A DNA stretch of 64,000 bases from assembly GCA_910585015.1 (NCBI GenBank), contig CAJUCT010000013.1, positions 26,539 through 90,538 of the forward strand, in the 5' to 3' direction. Both the position numbers and the translations under genes were made by a program. This DNA comes from an uncultured Acetatifactor sp. (GTDB lineage Bacteria; Bacillota; Clostridia; Lachnospirales; Lachnospiraceae). This document shows, one piece after another, positions 1 through 9,242 of the stretch (positions within the stretch are counted from its first letter, which is position 1; each line of letters opens with the position of its first letter). Under the pieces are notes generated by a model, which saw only the letters and a program-made list of their open reading frames with translations, had not been told where the DNA came from and did no database searches.

Positions 1-5
1 TGCTT

Positions 6-911
6 ATGGAACTGGAATACCGCGATCATCTCTATACCAGAGAACAGATCAAGCATAGAAATGCATTGTTTCTGGAATTGATAGCGGAAACCCGGCAATA
101 CGCGTCTTTAGGGGATGCCGAAGCCGTAGTCTTCCGGCTTCAGCAGATGGTCTTTACCCTGCAGACCCTGCCGGAATCGGAGCACACGAAACGCTTGTCG
201 GAACAGGCCAATTTTGACCACGCATGCTTAAATCATTATAAAAACAACACTATTGTTATACTTGGCGATTCCCATGTAAACTTTTTCAGCGGCAATGAAG
301 AACTCTCTTTTCTTCCCATAGGACAGGATATCAATGTCTGCTTAGACAATTCGCCCTATCCTTTTACCTCATTGCACCTTGGACCCTGCCTGGCCTACAG
401 CAGCAACCGCTATAATACCACCTTTTCTTTCAGGGAAAAGCTGGAATATCTATGTCAAAACTTTATAAAAGCAAAGGCCCGGATCGTTTGCTGTCTCGGA
501 GAAATTGATATCCGCGTACATGTGTTCAAACAGGCCGCTCTGCAAAACAGAAGCTATCAGGATATTGTAGACGATATACTTGCACAGTATTTTGCGTTTC
601 TTCTCCGCCTGCAGGGGCTTGGCTATCAAGTCTCCTGCTGGGGGCCCGTGGCTTCTCAGAGCGAGGCATGCCCGGTAGACCCCCGTTTCCCGCGCAACGG
701 AACCGAGATACAGCGCAACATGGCCACCGCATATTTTAACCAGGAGTTATCCCTGTTCTGCCAGCAGAATAGTATGCCCTTTTTGTCCATTTTTCAGGAA
801 CTGGTTACGCCGGATTACCATACGCTGGATCAATATTATTCCCCGGACCACTGTCATTTGGGGCAGGCTGCGCTGCCCCTGGCCCTGCCCCAGTGGCAGA
901 AGCTATTGTAG
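6..911 (+). CDS. SGNH/GDSL hydrolase-like protein
   Basis: A 301-aa cytosolic-looking protein with no signal peptide or membrane segment. Residues 81-301 have the SGNH layout: block I is VILGDSH (G87-D88-S89-H90), a later conserved turn is GEIDIR (165-170), and the C-terminal Asp/His pair lies in DHCHLG (D281, H284). In known SGNH proteins the Ser, Asp and His residues remove or transfer O-acyl groups, often on glycans. The first 80 residues are helical and unassigned. The ATG is only 6 bases from the window edge, so the true start may lie upstream. It converges with the glycosyltransferase gene at 959-1894. Substrate unknown; the family call is moderately secure. Confidence 0.7.
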   Translation: MELEYRDHLYTREQIKHRNALFLELIAETRQYASLGDAEAVVFRLQQMVFTLQTLPESEHTKRLSEQANFDHACLNHYKNNTIVILGDSHVNFFSGNEELSFLPIGQDINVCLDNSPYPFTSLHLGPCLAYSSNRYNTTFSFREKLEYLCQNFIKAKARIVCCLGEIDIRVHVFKQAALQNRSYQDIVDDILAQYFAFLLRLQGLGYQVSCWGPVASQSEACPVDPRFPRNGTEIQRNMATAYFNQELSLFCQQNSMPFLSIFQELVTPDYHTLDQYYSPDHCHLGQAALPLALPQWQKLL

Positions 912-958
912 AGAATCTTCTCATGCTGCCGCCAATCTGCCCGCTTCATCAAAATGCC

Positions 959-1894
959 CTATTCCCATACCTCTATATAGCTGTCCTTGAACTCCTCCTG
1001 GGCAATCTCCAGCATCCGGCGGGCGGACAGCTTGCTCTGATACTCTTTATTGTCAAACAGATTCCGGTGATCGGGGCGCACGGTGTGCCCCTTTTCAAAG
1101 GACAGCGCGAAAAAGTCCCTTCCCAGCCATTCGTAATCCTCGTCATCCAGTGTATGGGGATCCAGAAATTCTCCCGCATAGCGGAAGGAGTTCCAATTGC
1201 GCAGCCTGTAGGCTGTGGGATGGCGGAAAGCCACATAGGTCCCATAGGTCTCAAACTCACTGAAGCTGTTGCTGGTCAATTGCTTTGGATCAATTGCGTG
1301 AAGCACCTTCTCATAAAAGCGCTCACCCGGTATCTGCTCATTGGCCTGTATGTCCCTGATCAACTCCCGCATAATCTCACAGTTAATCAACATATGTTCG
1401 GCGATAAATGATTTTTCAATACATTTGCGCATCCCCGGCAGCAGTTTCTCCAATGTGCGAAAATATTCCTCATGGCACTCATGCTTCAGATCCAGATAGG
1501 GTATGCCGCTTTCCTCCTGAAACATGGAAAAAGGTTTACAGGGCACGGTATCCCCGTCCCACACCAGGTAGTAGGCATCCCCGCACTGCGCATGATACTG
1601 CATCTTAAGAAACTGCTGGTAGTACCAGCCGGTTATCCCCCGGGGCACGTCCTCCCTGCCCAGCACCTCCTGCATCACACCATGCACGGCGGCAAAGGGA
1701 ATAATATCATCCTCCGCCAAAAATCCTACCCTCTCGCCCAGACCGCTCTCCGCCACCAGCCGCCCCACTTCCTCGTTTCCTACAAACAGAAGCCGCCTGC
1801 CGGGCATGTTTTGAATTAAGCGCGGATAATTGCACTGCAGCCGCAGGTAGTCTTTGGCTGTGGTGACGATCAGTACGTCGTAGTTTTCCTGCAT
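959..1894 (-). CDS. DUF6492-like glycosyltransferase
   Basis: A 311-aa protein that fits the DUF6492 glycosyltransferase-like pattern. An N-terminal Rossmann-like strand (DVLIVTTAKDY) is followed by a DxD-type metal/nucleotide-sugar motif in VWDGDTV (D113, D115). The C-terminal half is rich in Trp, Tyr and His. The ATG at 1894 follows the stop of the HD-domain gene by one base, and an AAAGGAAA Shine-Dalgarno lies inside that gene, so the two are probably translationally coupled. The gene is visibly more GC-rich than the three upstream genes, which suggests the trio was joined to an older glycan gene. Donor and acceptor cannot be inferred. Confidence 0.65.
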   Translation of the reverse strand: MQENYDVLIVTTAKDYLRLQCNYPRLIQNMPGRRLLFVGNEEVGRLVAESGLGERVGFLAEDDIIPFAAVHGVMQEVLGREDVPRGITGWYYQQFLKMQYHAQCGDAYYLVWDGDTVPCKPFSMFQEESGIPYLDLKHECHEEYFRTLEKLLPGMRKCIEKSFIAEHMLINCEIMRELIRDIQANEQIPGERFYEKVLHAIDPKQLTSNSFSEFETYGTYVAFRHPTAYRLRNWNSFRYAGEFLDPHTLDDEDYEWLGRDFFALSFEKGHTVRPDHRNLFDNKEYQSKLSARRMLEIAQEEFKDSYIEVWE

Positions 1895-1895
1895 G

Positions 1896-4136
1896 TCAGT
1901 TTCCTTTCCGAGATGCCTCCAGTTCTGCCGCCATTGTATAGTACAGATAATAATCCGAATAGTAGTCGTAGTATATTGGTATGTTATCTATATCTATCCT
2001 GTCCGAACTCTCCCGTTCTTCCTGCACTTTTTTCTTTATCTCTTCGTATTCCTGATTGTTCACATAACCGCAGACCGCATCCCTCTCATCCGGGCTGATA
2101 ATAAATGAATCAAAATATGTCTCCCATTCCATTTCACTTTTTATTGTCTCATATTGTCCTTTATCATATTGTCGGAGTTTCTGTTTGAGGTAGCTTTCCA
2201 CAAGATCCTTCTCGGGCCTCTTTTCAATCGAAAAACTTTGACATATAAGAACCCTCAGATAGCAGGCCGTCTTCTCAATTTCTCCCTTGCCTTCCAATAA
2301 CTCTGCTTTCTTAATACATCCCAGCAGCTGCCCCCAAAGAGCCAGGCAATAATAGAAATGAAACTTTTTCCAAATATACGCAAGCCCTGCGCCTTTCTCA
2401 CTCGAGTCCGATTTCTTTTGAGTTCCACTCTTCCCAATTTGGTCTATCCACTTCTCAAGTTCTTTACGATCTTCCTCACAGCTTGTTTTGAATGCGTCCG
2501 CCGCCATCCGGTTCATTATTGGTTCAAAACATTTCTTCTGGTTTTCAAATCCATTTATATTTAGTTCACCCTTAAATTCGTCTAAGTACTTTTTATATGA
2601 CAGGCTTTCTCCATAAGTTCCAAACCAATCAGCGACAATCTCCGCCTTAAGCATAATAGGATTGCTGCTGACAAAAAACTCCAGGAAGGTTTCTGGAAAG
2701 TCCGGCTGTTCTCTCAACATCTTCTTAATCTCCCGCATACCTTCAGCCCGTTTAAGCGCATAGTTCGGGCTATAGGCCGCCAGCTGAAGCAATTTACTTT
2801 TGTCATACCGCACCAGAATGGTCAGGTTTTCTTTTTGGGATTTTTTACTTTGGGAAAGCGGTGTTATACATAGTTCAGAGCAGGCGTCCACATTAAATAA
2901 GCGTCGATACGCAAAAGTCGTGGTGTTAATCCCCCTTCTTTCACCGCACCAACAGGAATATTCCCTTTCTCCTTGCCCTACCCTTCTCTTGTCGTAGATA
3001 AGAGGCATATAACACTCCCCGCAGACAAAAAAATTACTTTGCGTACTGATTTCAAAATAACTCCTGTTCCACTCCTGTAGATCGTCGCACAGCCTAAACA
3101 AGTAGGACATAGGATTGTCCCGAAATACATTTTTATAGTGATGGCTCTTTTTTGCCCCCATGTCTATAAACTTCATTGTATGGTTATAAATCATTACGGC
3201 ACTCAATTCTATCACCGCCTTTTTGATCGGGGGCAGACTCGCAATTTTGCCGTTATCATAATACTTGTACAACAAAACCACAGCAGACAGCGCACCATGA
3301 TCCCGCTTTTCCACCTGCTTTGCCACCTCCTTCTGTCCCACAATCCGATAAAGCAAACTGTCCTGAAGAACAGAATGAAGCGTTGCAAGCGTCTCCACTT
3401 CCTCTATGAATAAATTGGTGAAGGGTAGGAAACTGCCTAACTCACGCACAGTTTTTCCTATGTATCTTATCGGATATCCAATGTCATGTAGCAGGGATGC
3501 CATAATCGCTGACGCATGGAACAGATAACTATATAGAATTTTCTCCCTCTCGTCCCCCCGGATATTAAGAATTTCCCATATCTTCCTCTCCACGCCAGAC
3601 ATGTTTTCAATCTCTTCCACAATGCTCTTTCTTATCATCCGTCCGACTTCATTGTCCAGTCTCTGATATATTTTCCTGCATCTATCTTCAAAATTCAACT
3701 CGTCCAAAAATGTGAACATTTCATACATATTCCGCACCTGATGTACATAATGATCCCGATAATAGGTATATTCATGACTGTCTTTGTTATATTCAAGGTG
3801 CATCATCCACTCAAAATAGAAGTAAGATGATTTAAACAACTGGCAGGCTCCTTCTATATCCACATATGCACTCAGGAACTTTTCTGTAGCGCCCTCAATC
3901 ACTTCACAGAGTTCATCATTCCCTTCGCCATATACTTTCTTTACCGTCAGATAAGTGTCCTCTATCTCTTCTAAATTCCACCGTTCCTCCGGTTCTATCC
4001 GCTGTAATTCATCCAAATATTTCCTTAACATTTCCTCTTTCTCCAAGGAGTCAATGCCCTTTAGATATCTCTCACGAACTGGTTCAAAGTCCAAAACAAA
4101 TTTTCTCAATTCCTCATAATTGCACTTAATATCCAT
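1896..4136 (-). CDS. HD-domain protein with a zinc ribbon, third gene of an uncharacterised operon
   Basis: A 746-aa soluble protein. Residues about 129-352 form a metal-dependent HD phosphohydrolase-like domain: H129/H132 in RDHYVHQV, the HD pair H217-D218 in LLHDIGYP, H280 in DHGALSA, H319, and D351-D352 in CDDLQEW. Next comes a zinc-ribbon-like set, C372-x2-C375 and C395-x-C397. The C-terminal 350 residues are charged, helical and unassigned. HD domains commonly hydrolyse nucleotides or cyclic nucleotides, but the substrate here is unknown. The start has a GGGGGA Shine-Dalgarno. It sits 23 bases after the ParA-like ATPase gene, as part of a compact operon that also holds an unrecognised 691-aa protein. 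Candidate defence or signalling effector, by context only. Confidence 0.6.
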   Translation of the reverse strand: MDIKCNYEELRKFVLDFEPVRERYLKGIDSLEKEEMLRKYLDELQRIEPEERWNLEEIEDTYLTVKKVYGEGNDELCEVIEGATEKFLSAYVDIEGACQLFKSSYFYFEWMMHLEYNKDSHEYTYYRDHYVHQVRNMYEMFTFLDELNFEDRCRKIYQRLDNEVGRMIRKSIVEEIENMSGVERKIWEILNIRGDEREKILYSYLFHASAIMASLLHDIGYPIRYIGKTVRELGSFLPFTNLFIEEVETLATLHSVLQDSLLYRIVGQKEVAKQVEKRDHGALSAVVLLYKYYDNGKIASLPPIKKAVIELSAVMIYNHTMKFIDMGAKKSHHYKNVFRDNPMSYLFRLCDDLQEWNRSYFEISTQSNFFVCGECYMPLIYDKRRVGQGEREYSCWCGERRGINTTTFAYRRLFNVDACSELCITPLSQSKKSQKENLTILVRYDKSKLLQLAAYSPNYALKRAEGMREIKKMLREQPDFPETFLEFFVSSNPIMLKAEIVADWFGTYGESLSYKKYLDEFKGELNINGFENQKKCFEPIMNRMAADAFKTSCEEDRKELEKWIDQIGKSGTQKKSDSSEKGAGLAYIWKKFHFYYCLALWGQLLGCIKKAELLEGKGEIEKTACYLRVLICQSFSIEKRPEKDLVESYLKQKLRQYDKGQYETIKSEMEWETYFDSFIISPDERDAVCGYVNNQEYEEIKKKVQEERESSDRIDIDNIPIYYDYYSDYYLYYTMAAELEASRKGN

Positions 4137-4159
4137 TTACGTCCCCCAGTGTGGATTTT

Positions 4160-5152
4160 CTATACTTCCAATGGCAAAAGCTGATAGGGAAAATTTTCTC
4201 TCGGCTTTTCCCGGCAGAATTCGTAATACTCCTTTTGAAAACAGTTTTTTATAAATGCGACTTTGGCTCCTGTTTTTCTGTTTATTTCATCCATATACTT
4301 TTGAACGGCTGCGTCTTCAAACTCTCCTTCACGGTTCTCGCTGAAAACCACATATATCCTGTCATAATTCCCGTATACAGGATCTGTTTCCACCGCTTTA
4401 AACACATCTTCTCGCATGGCATCCAAATGGCTCCTGTCAGCAGTGGATACCGTGTAATAGAATATCTTCCCCTTACTTTCCTCACGGCAGAAGTCCCGCA
4501 AGACCTCTATCACCACATCAGAATATTCATCATATCCCGCCGGCATGTCAATCACTACATCCTGATACTGCTCTCTGTCACATATTTCCCTTAACAGAGT
4601 TTTCATTTTGACCCTAAATCGACCTACACTTAACGCCGGCTGGTTTTTCCCCTGATAGCCGAAACGTTTTCGCTCCTGAAGTTCAGACGAACAGAAAACG
4701 AAATCCAGATACCCATTAAACGCCTCCACATTCTCCACCTTGTCAAGAATCATTCCTGCTTTTTTAACAACTACGCCGCTTTCTGTCACTATTTCCGATA
4801 GAGCGCTACACTTTCCGGACAAAAAATCATTTAAACTATTATGTTGATAATCCTTTCTAAAAAGGAAATAATTTTGACTAGGATTTACCCCCAACCCCTT
4901 CCCCTCTTCTTCAATTTGTCCTAACCTTATATCCTCATTCTTGCAGAATGTTTCCTTGTCCTTAGTGTAGACCAGCACCTGCAATCCCGTGCCCTTAAAA
5001 TCTGCATCCAGCAGCAGAACATGAGCCTTGTCATCCGCCCGGCCTGCGCTTTTCGCTATTTCCGCCGCAAATTCCAATGACTTAAAAAGAGAAAATGCGG
5101 TTTTACCGCATCCTCCCTTTATAGAATGAACCACATGAAATGTTTTCCCCAT
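4160..5152 (-). CDS. ParA/MinD-like P-loop ATPase
   Basis: A 330-aa SIMIBI-class ATPase. The deviant Walker A KGGCGKT lies near the N-terminus (residues 12-18), a second Asp-containing strand is LLLDADFKGTG (around 47-57), and the Walker B strand is VVIDMPAGYDE. Relatives dimerise on ATP to position DNA, proteins or membranes. Here the C-terminal half diverges from plasmid ParA, and there is no ParB or centromere-like repeat nearby, so DNA partitioning is unlikely. I chose the ATG at 5152, 10 bases after GGAGG; a GTG one codon upstream is possible. It sits 24 bases after the 691-aa gene and 23 before the HD gene, so it probably works with both. Confidence 0.75.
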   Translation of the reverse strand: MGKTFHVVHSIKGGCGKTAFSLFKSLEFAAEIAKSAGRADDKAHVLLLDADFKGTGLQVLVYTKDKETFCKNEDIRLGQIEEEGKGLGVNPSQNYFLFRKDYQHNSLNDFLSGKCSALSEIVTESGVVVKKAGMILDKVENVEAFNGYLDFVFCSSELQERKRFGYQGKNQPALSVGRFRVKMKTLLREICDREQYQDVVIDMPAGYDEYSDVVIEVLRDFCREESKGKIFYYTVSTADRSHLDAMREDVFKAVETDPVYGNYDRIYVVFSENREGEFEDAAVQKYMDEINRKTGAKVAFIKNCFQKEYYEFCREKPRENFPYQLLPLEV

Positions 5153-5176
5153 CACACATATCCCTCCGTATTTCTT

Positions 5177-7252
5177 CTATTCGCTATGGTTATAAAGTCT
5201 GCTGTCAACATAACCCAGATTCTCGCAGGAGTTGTGTATAGCCCTCAACAGATTTATAAAAACCGTCTCAGATAAATTGGGACAATATCTATTCCTGAAT
5301 TCATAGAGTAAATACTCCTCTTTCCTCTCATAATCCCGTATCCACGCCATATTCAAATTGCTCATCACTGACAAGATCGTGCGTCTCGGCTCAAAAAGCT
5401 GTGAACTAATATAGGTATCATCCTCATTATCCGAATCCGCCTTCTCAACAAAGCCTCCCCAGGAAACCCGGGAATCAAAGAAACCATCCCTGAGCAGATA
5501 CCCTATAAGGATCCCCTCTACATCCATCGCCCTGGAACTGACAGCATTGCCAAGCAGCCTGTGCAGATACTTTTTCACACAAGTATGCTTTACCTCTAAG
5601 AATCCCTTTTTCAGCACCTCCTGCACGAAGTTACCGATTTGATCGTAATAACTCTCATCCCCTCTTTTTTCGATTTTAAAGTCCAGTTTTGAATTGGCAG
5701 TAAATTTATCCGGCCACGATATAACCAGCCGGATATCCCTCAGCAGCCGAATTCCCTGATTTTCATCTTCTATGCCAACATTGCTGAAAAATTTAATATA
5801 AAATTCATTGCTGATGCTTTTCACAATTTTCCACAAGTCAATTATAACCTTTTTATCCTTAGAATACTTGATGAATCCAGCAACTTCGCTGCTTATATCC
5901 TTGCTCTGAGAGGGCATCTTATAGACCGCCAGTTCCCTACCGTCATAATTCTCATCGTTACATACATCCCGATTATACAAATTCTGAACCGGTATCCGTT
6001 TCCCATAGCTGACATACAGATATACCTCAAATTGAGGTGTCATGACGCTTTGAATAGCTTTAAAGAGCTTCTCACTAAACTGCATTCGCGCCGTGGCACC
6101 ACTGTTAAAGCTGTTTAGCCATTCTCCGACTGTCTTGTATGCCTGCTTATAGTACAAGAGCTTATTTTCTTTCTTGGTCTCATTCTTGGCCGTCTGCCAA
6201 ATCCATTCCAGCTGAGGCTGCACCATCCTCTCTTCTATGGACTTACCTTCCTGCCCCTGACAGTAAAAACAACCCTCGTCCATAAAAAGGACAATATTAT
6301 ATTGTCTGAACAGCATTTCCAGATCAGAAAGTTTCAACAGATTAAACATTCTGCGATCTGAATCTCTATTGGCCTCTTTCGGATAACTATCCGTAACAGA
6401 AAATATCAAACCGCCGCTGTCTGCATCCCGTTTCAGTTGAATTAGCTGCACCTGATACGCGAAACCCGACATTGTCCTATAATAATCAACTAATTTCTCG
6501 GGGGCAGCCACCTCTCCCAGGCATGCTACCCGCACACAATCCTCTGGCTTGATTTCTTTTCTGGTGTTAATATAATGCTCTACTTTTTCAATTAGACGAA
6601 CCGATGAGATAACTGTCAGATTCTCCGCCTCAATGAAAGGAATCCCCTTCATTGTATCTCTCATTACCTTCCGATCTGCATCAGGTTTATTGGCGCGCAG
6701 ATAGACTTGATCCGTACTGTATACTATATATCTTGAACGCCGCCTTTTCTGACTCTCAAGAATTTCATATGTGAGAGAATCCGTCTCGCACTGTCCCTCT
6801 GAAATCCAACGGTCAAATGTCCTGACCGCCAACTCCATCGGATGAGATCTGGGGATCATAAGCCAGTCTTCCCGGCTCACCGTACAACACTTCCATTTCA
6901 GCATGGCATCCAACTGCTGTAGGAACCGTCCCCGCTGACTGGTATCTTTAATGCTTGAGAAGACAGCTATCAGGTGGATCAGCAACCCAATATAGTTATC
7001 CATATACGCATCAAAAATATCCTGCTTCGGTACCCCATCTGAGTTTTGTTCTATAGCGGAAACATCTACGTCACTCTTTTCCAGCGCATCCATCATGTCC
7101 TCAAGTTCCGGCGTGACGGAAACAGGCTCCCATTGTAACCTGTCCTCCAGGAAATCAGCAAAAGTATCCGCTCTCGCCTGCCGATAAGGTTCACCCGTGA
7201 ATACAGACGCCACTTGATGTTCCGTAATTAGTTTTTCATCCCTGTATTGCAT
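5177..7252 (-). CDS. uncharacterised 691-aa protein, first gene of the ATPase/HD operon
   Basis: I do not recognise this family. The protein is soluble and mixed alpha/beta, with no signal peptide or membrane segment. Visible landmarks are a hydrophobic strand followed by acidic residues (IVLFMDEGCFYC, about residue 340) and a basic stretch QKRRRSR near residue 170. The MDE could be a Walker-B-like strand, but I see no Walker A. The ATG at 7252 was chosen over the adjacent TTG at 7255; the Shine-Dalgarno is weak or distant. It is the promoter-proximal gene, 130 bases after a near-consensus promoter (7389-7417). Its size and its fixed partners suggest a sensor or scaffold of a multi-protein system, which is inference. 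Confidence 0.6.
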   Translation of the reverse strand: MQYRDEKLITEHQVASVFTGEPYRQARADTFADFLEDRLQWEPVSVTPELEDMMDALEKSDVDVSAIEQNSDGVPKQDIFDAYMDNYIGLLIHLIAVFSSIKDTSQRGRFLQQLDAMLKWKCCTVSREDWLMIPRSHPMELAVRTFDRWISEGQCETDSLTYEILESQKRRRSRYIVYSTDQVYLRANKPDADRKVMRDTMKGIPFIEAENLTVISSVRLIEKVEHYINTRKEIKPEDCVRVACLGEVAAPEKLVDYYRTMSGFAYQVQLIQLKRDADSGGLIFSVTDSYPKEANRDSDRRMFNLLKLSDLEMLFRQYNIVLFMDEGCFYCQGQEGKSIEERMVQPQLEWIWQTAKNETKKENKLLYYKQAYKTVGEWLNSFNSGATARMQFSEKLFKAIQSVMTPQFEVYLYVSYGKRIPVQNLYNRDVCNDENYDGRELAVYKMPSQSKDISSEVAGFIKYSKDKKVIIDLWKIVKSISNEFYIKFFSNVGIEDENQGIRLLRDIRLVISWPDKFTANSKLDFKIEKRGDESYYDQIGNFVQEVLKKGFLEVKHTCVKKYLHRLLGNAVSSRAMDVEGILIGYLLRDGFFDSRVSWGGFVEKADSDNEDDTYISSQLFEPRRTILSVMSNLNMAWIRDYERKEEYLLYEFRNRYCPNLSETVFINLLRAIHNSCENLGYVDSRLYNHSE

Positions 7253-7359
7253 CAATTTTTATACTCGCTTTCTCCTCTTCACTACCATTCTATTCTTCGC
7301 TCGCCCGCAAAAAACTTGTATGGTAGTATTTGTCAGGGAAAATTTGCGTTTTTTCAAAT

Positions 7360-7383
7360 GTGTAGGAAATTGCAAGCCTACAC
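7360..7383. repeat. operator-like inverted repeat at +1 of the 691-aa/ATPase/HD operon
   Basis: A perfect 7-bp inverted repeat, GTGTAGG-N10-CCTACAC, overlaps the expected transcription start of the promoter at 7389-7417. The position fits a repressor operator. It could instead form a short 5' hairpin in the mRNA. No candidate regulator gene is adjacent. Confidence 0.5.
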
Positions 7384-7388
7384 GTCTC

Positions 7389-7417
7389 ATATTAGCAAAT
7401 AGGCTTGTCCTTGTCAA
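7389..7417 (-). promoter_or_regulatory. sigma-A promoter of the 691-aa/ATPase/HD/DUF6492 operon
   Basis: On the minus strand a perfect -35 TTGACA (7417-7412) is separated by 17 bases from TAATAT (7394-7389), preceded by TGC as an extended -10. Transcription should start near 7382. The rest of 7256-7519 holds an untranslated leader and AT-rich sequence; I see no gene in it. Confidence 0.8.
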
Positions 7418-7519
7418 GAAAACAGCTAAAATATCTTACGTTTGTTGTCCAATATATGCAAAGTCTTTCCGTGTATCACATTCCGCTTATGCAATCTGCC
7501 AATATTCTGCATCTGATTT

Positions 7520-9211
7520 CTACCCGATCAGCACCTTTTTCCCGCAAAAGGCAAAACCATACTTCCGTATGCGTTCCTCTGGAATCCCTTTGGTCATGAG
7601 GGCAGCTTGATAGCTCCGCTCCTCAATCTGCCGCAGCGCCTCCCGCACTGTGTCGGACAGTTCCTTCTCCTCATCCTCATCCTGTACCCTAAATTCCAGG
7701 ATAATGGCGTCATTGCTGTCTATATTCCGGGGCTCCAGCATCACATCATATCTGCCAAAACCACTCTCCCGGTTGGAGGTGACCACATATCTGTCCGCCA
7801 GTTCCACCATCAGGCCCAGCACGAAACCATGGTAGAAGCGTTCCGGCTCCCTTTGCGGGCCTTTGCCCGTGTCAAAATAGCTGAACATCTCCAGGGTAAC
7901 CCTGTTCATATAAGTGTTCATTGCTTTTACGTCGCCCAAGAGCAGAGCCTTGATAAAATCGTTGTAATAGGACGATGGGCTGTCAAACCAGTCACGTACC
8001 ATACTGCGGAACATAACCCGAACCTCAAAATTTGTCAACTCCAACTCATAGACCTCCCGCCACTCCCCATACTCAGTCTCATATGTCTCGTAGCTTTTCA
8101 CTTTCAAATAACCACCTGCAAGTAAAAAACTCCAGACGGCATTCCTCTTTGCAGACAGCTGATTAAAAACAATCTGCTCATCAATCTCCACCCGGGCGCT
8201 CTCTCCCTGTAATAGACTTTCAAAAGTTTTCTTAATATCCGCGCTTCCCTCACGAATCAGTTTGTTCACCAGAGCGTTGGAACTGGTATTAGTCCAGTAG
8301 GCCCCTACCTTTCCTTTGTCAAGGAAGTTGAGGATAGACCATGGATTATAGATATCCCGCCTGCTGCCAAAGGTAAATCCATCATACCAGTCCCTAACCT
8401 GCTGTTTCCTATCTGACAAACCATATTCTTCTAACGCCGCATACACTTCCGTCTCCGTGAACCCGAAACAGTCCGCGTACTTTTCTGATGTAGTTGTCAC
8501 CACCTCCAGATTGTTCAAACCTGAAAACATAGATTCCTTGCTAATTCTTGTGATTCCAGTCATAATGGCACGTTCCAAATATGGATTCGCCTTAAATGTC
8601 TCATTGAACAGACTCCTGGTAAAAGCCGCCAGTTCGTCCCAATACCCATCCACATAAGCTTCCTGCATGGGGGTGTCGTATTCGTCCAAAAGAATAATCA
8701 CTCGTTTGCCATAGTGTTTCATCAAGTAATAAGCCAAAGTCTTGAGAGAACTTGTCTCAGACCCACCTTCCACACCAGCCGCATTCCGTCGGAATGACAT
8801 TCTTTCATTATCATTAAGCTGCTTACTGTCCGCCAGATAGTCTAATTGATTGTATATATCCGTGATAATCTCACATATTTTTTTTCTGGTCGCCTGATAA
8901 GACGTCTCCTTTACGTTGGCAAAACTGAGCGCAATCACAGGATATGTCCCCTGCAGCCGGCGGTATTTTTCCTCCTGCCAGATGGAAAGCCCCTGAAACA
9001 GGTCACTGCGCCCCGCATATTTTACAGAGAAGAACTGCTCCAGCATACTCATGTTCAAGGTTTTGCCAAAGCGCCGGGGGCGGGTAATCAATGTCACATC
9101 GTCCCCCGTCTCCCACCATTGTCTGATAAAATCCGTTTTGTCCACGTAGAAATTGTTATTTATTATGATTTTTTCAAAATCCTGACGCCCGATACCTATT
9201 ACTCTCGCCAT
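7520..9211 (-). CDS. AAA-ATPase-like/PD-(D/E)XK family protein (left copy)
   Basis: A 563-aa protein of the AAA-ATPase-like plus PD-(D/E)XK_9 architecture. Residues 1-260 hold a Walker A-like RPRRFGKT (K50) and a Walker B LLDEYDT (174-180). The C-terminal nuclease-like domain has YDVMLEP and IILEF. The usual E-x-K of this fold reads E506-F-R508 here, whereas the 55-62 kb copies read E-F-K, so catalysis may be impaired. Start: GGGAGG precedes the ATG. Biological function of the family is not settled; copies are often numerous in gut Firmicutes and Bacteroidetes. It is closely related to the tandem array at the other end of the glycan island. Confidence 0.8.
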   Translation of the reverse strand: MARVIGIGRQDFEKIIINNNFYVDKTDFIRQWWETGDDVTLITRPRRFGKTLNMSMLEQFFSVKYAGRSDLFQGLSIWQEEKYRRLQGTYPVIALSFANVKETSYQATRKKICEIITDIYNQLDYLADSKQLNDNERMSFRRNAAGVEGGSETSSLKTLAYYLMKHYGKRVIILLDEYDTPMQEAYVDGYWDELAAFTRSLFNETFKANPYLERAIMTGITRISKESMFSGLNNLEVVTTTSEKYADCFGFTETEVYAALEEYGLSDRKQQVRDWYDGFTFGSRRDIYNPWSILNFLDKGKVGAYWTNTSSNALVNKLIREGSADIKKTFESLLQGESARVEIDEQIVFNQLSAKRNAVWSFLLAGGYLKVKSYETYETEYGEWREVYELELTNFEVRVMFRSMVRDWFDSPSSYYNDFIKALLLGDVKAMNTYMNRVTLEMFSYFDTGKGPQREPERFYHGFVLGLMVELADRYVVTSNRESGFGRYDVMLEPRNIDSNDAIILEFRVQDEDEEKELSDTVREALRQIEERSYQAALMTKGIPEERIRKYGFAFCGKKVLIG

Positions 9212-9242
9212 AAGCCGCTTTTCCTCCCGACAGAATCCCTCT

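Noticed and set aside
893..1411. Plus-strand 172-aa open frame
   Set aside because: It is antisense to the well-supported DUF6492-like gene and has no recognisable domain.
4160..5152. Plasmid partition ParA
   Set aside because: No ParB gene or centromere-like repeats are present, and the C-terminal half diverges from partition ATPases.
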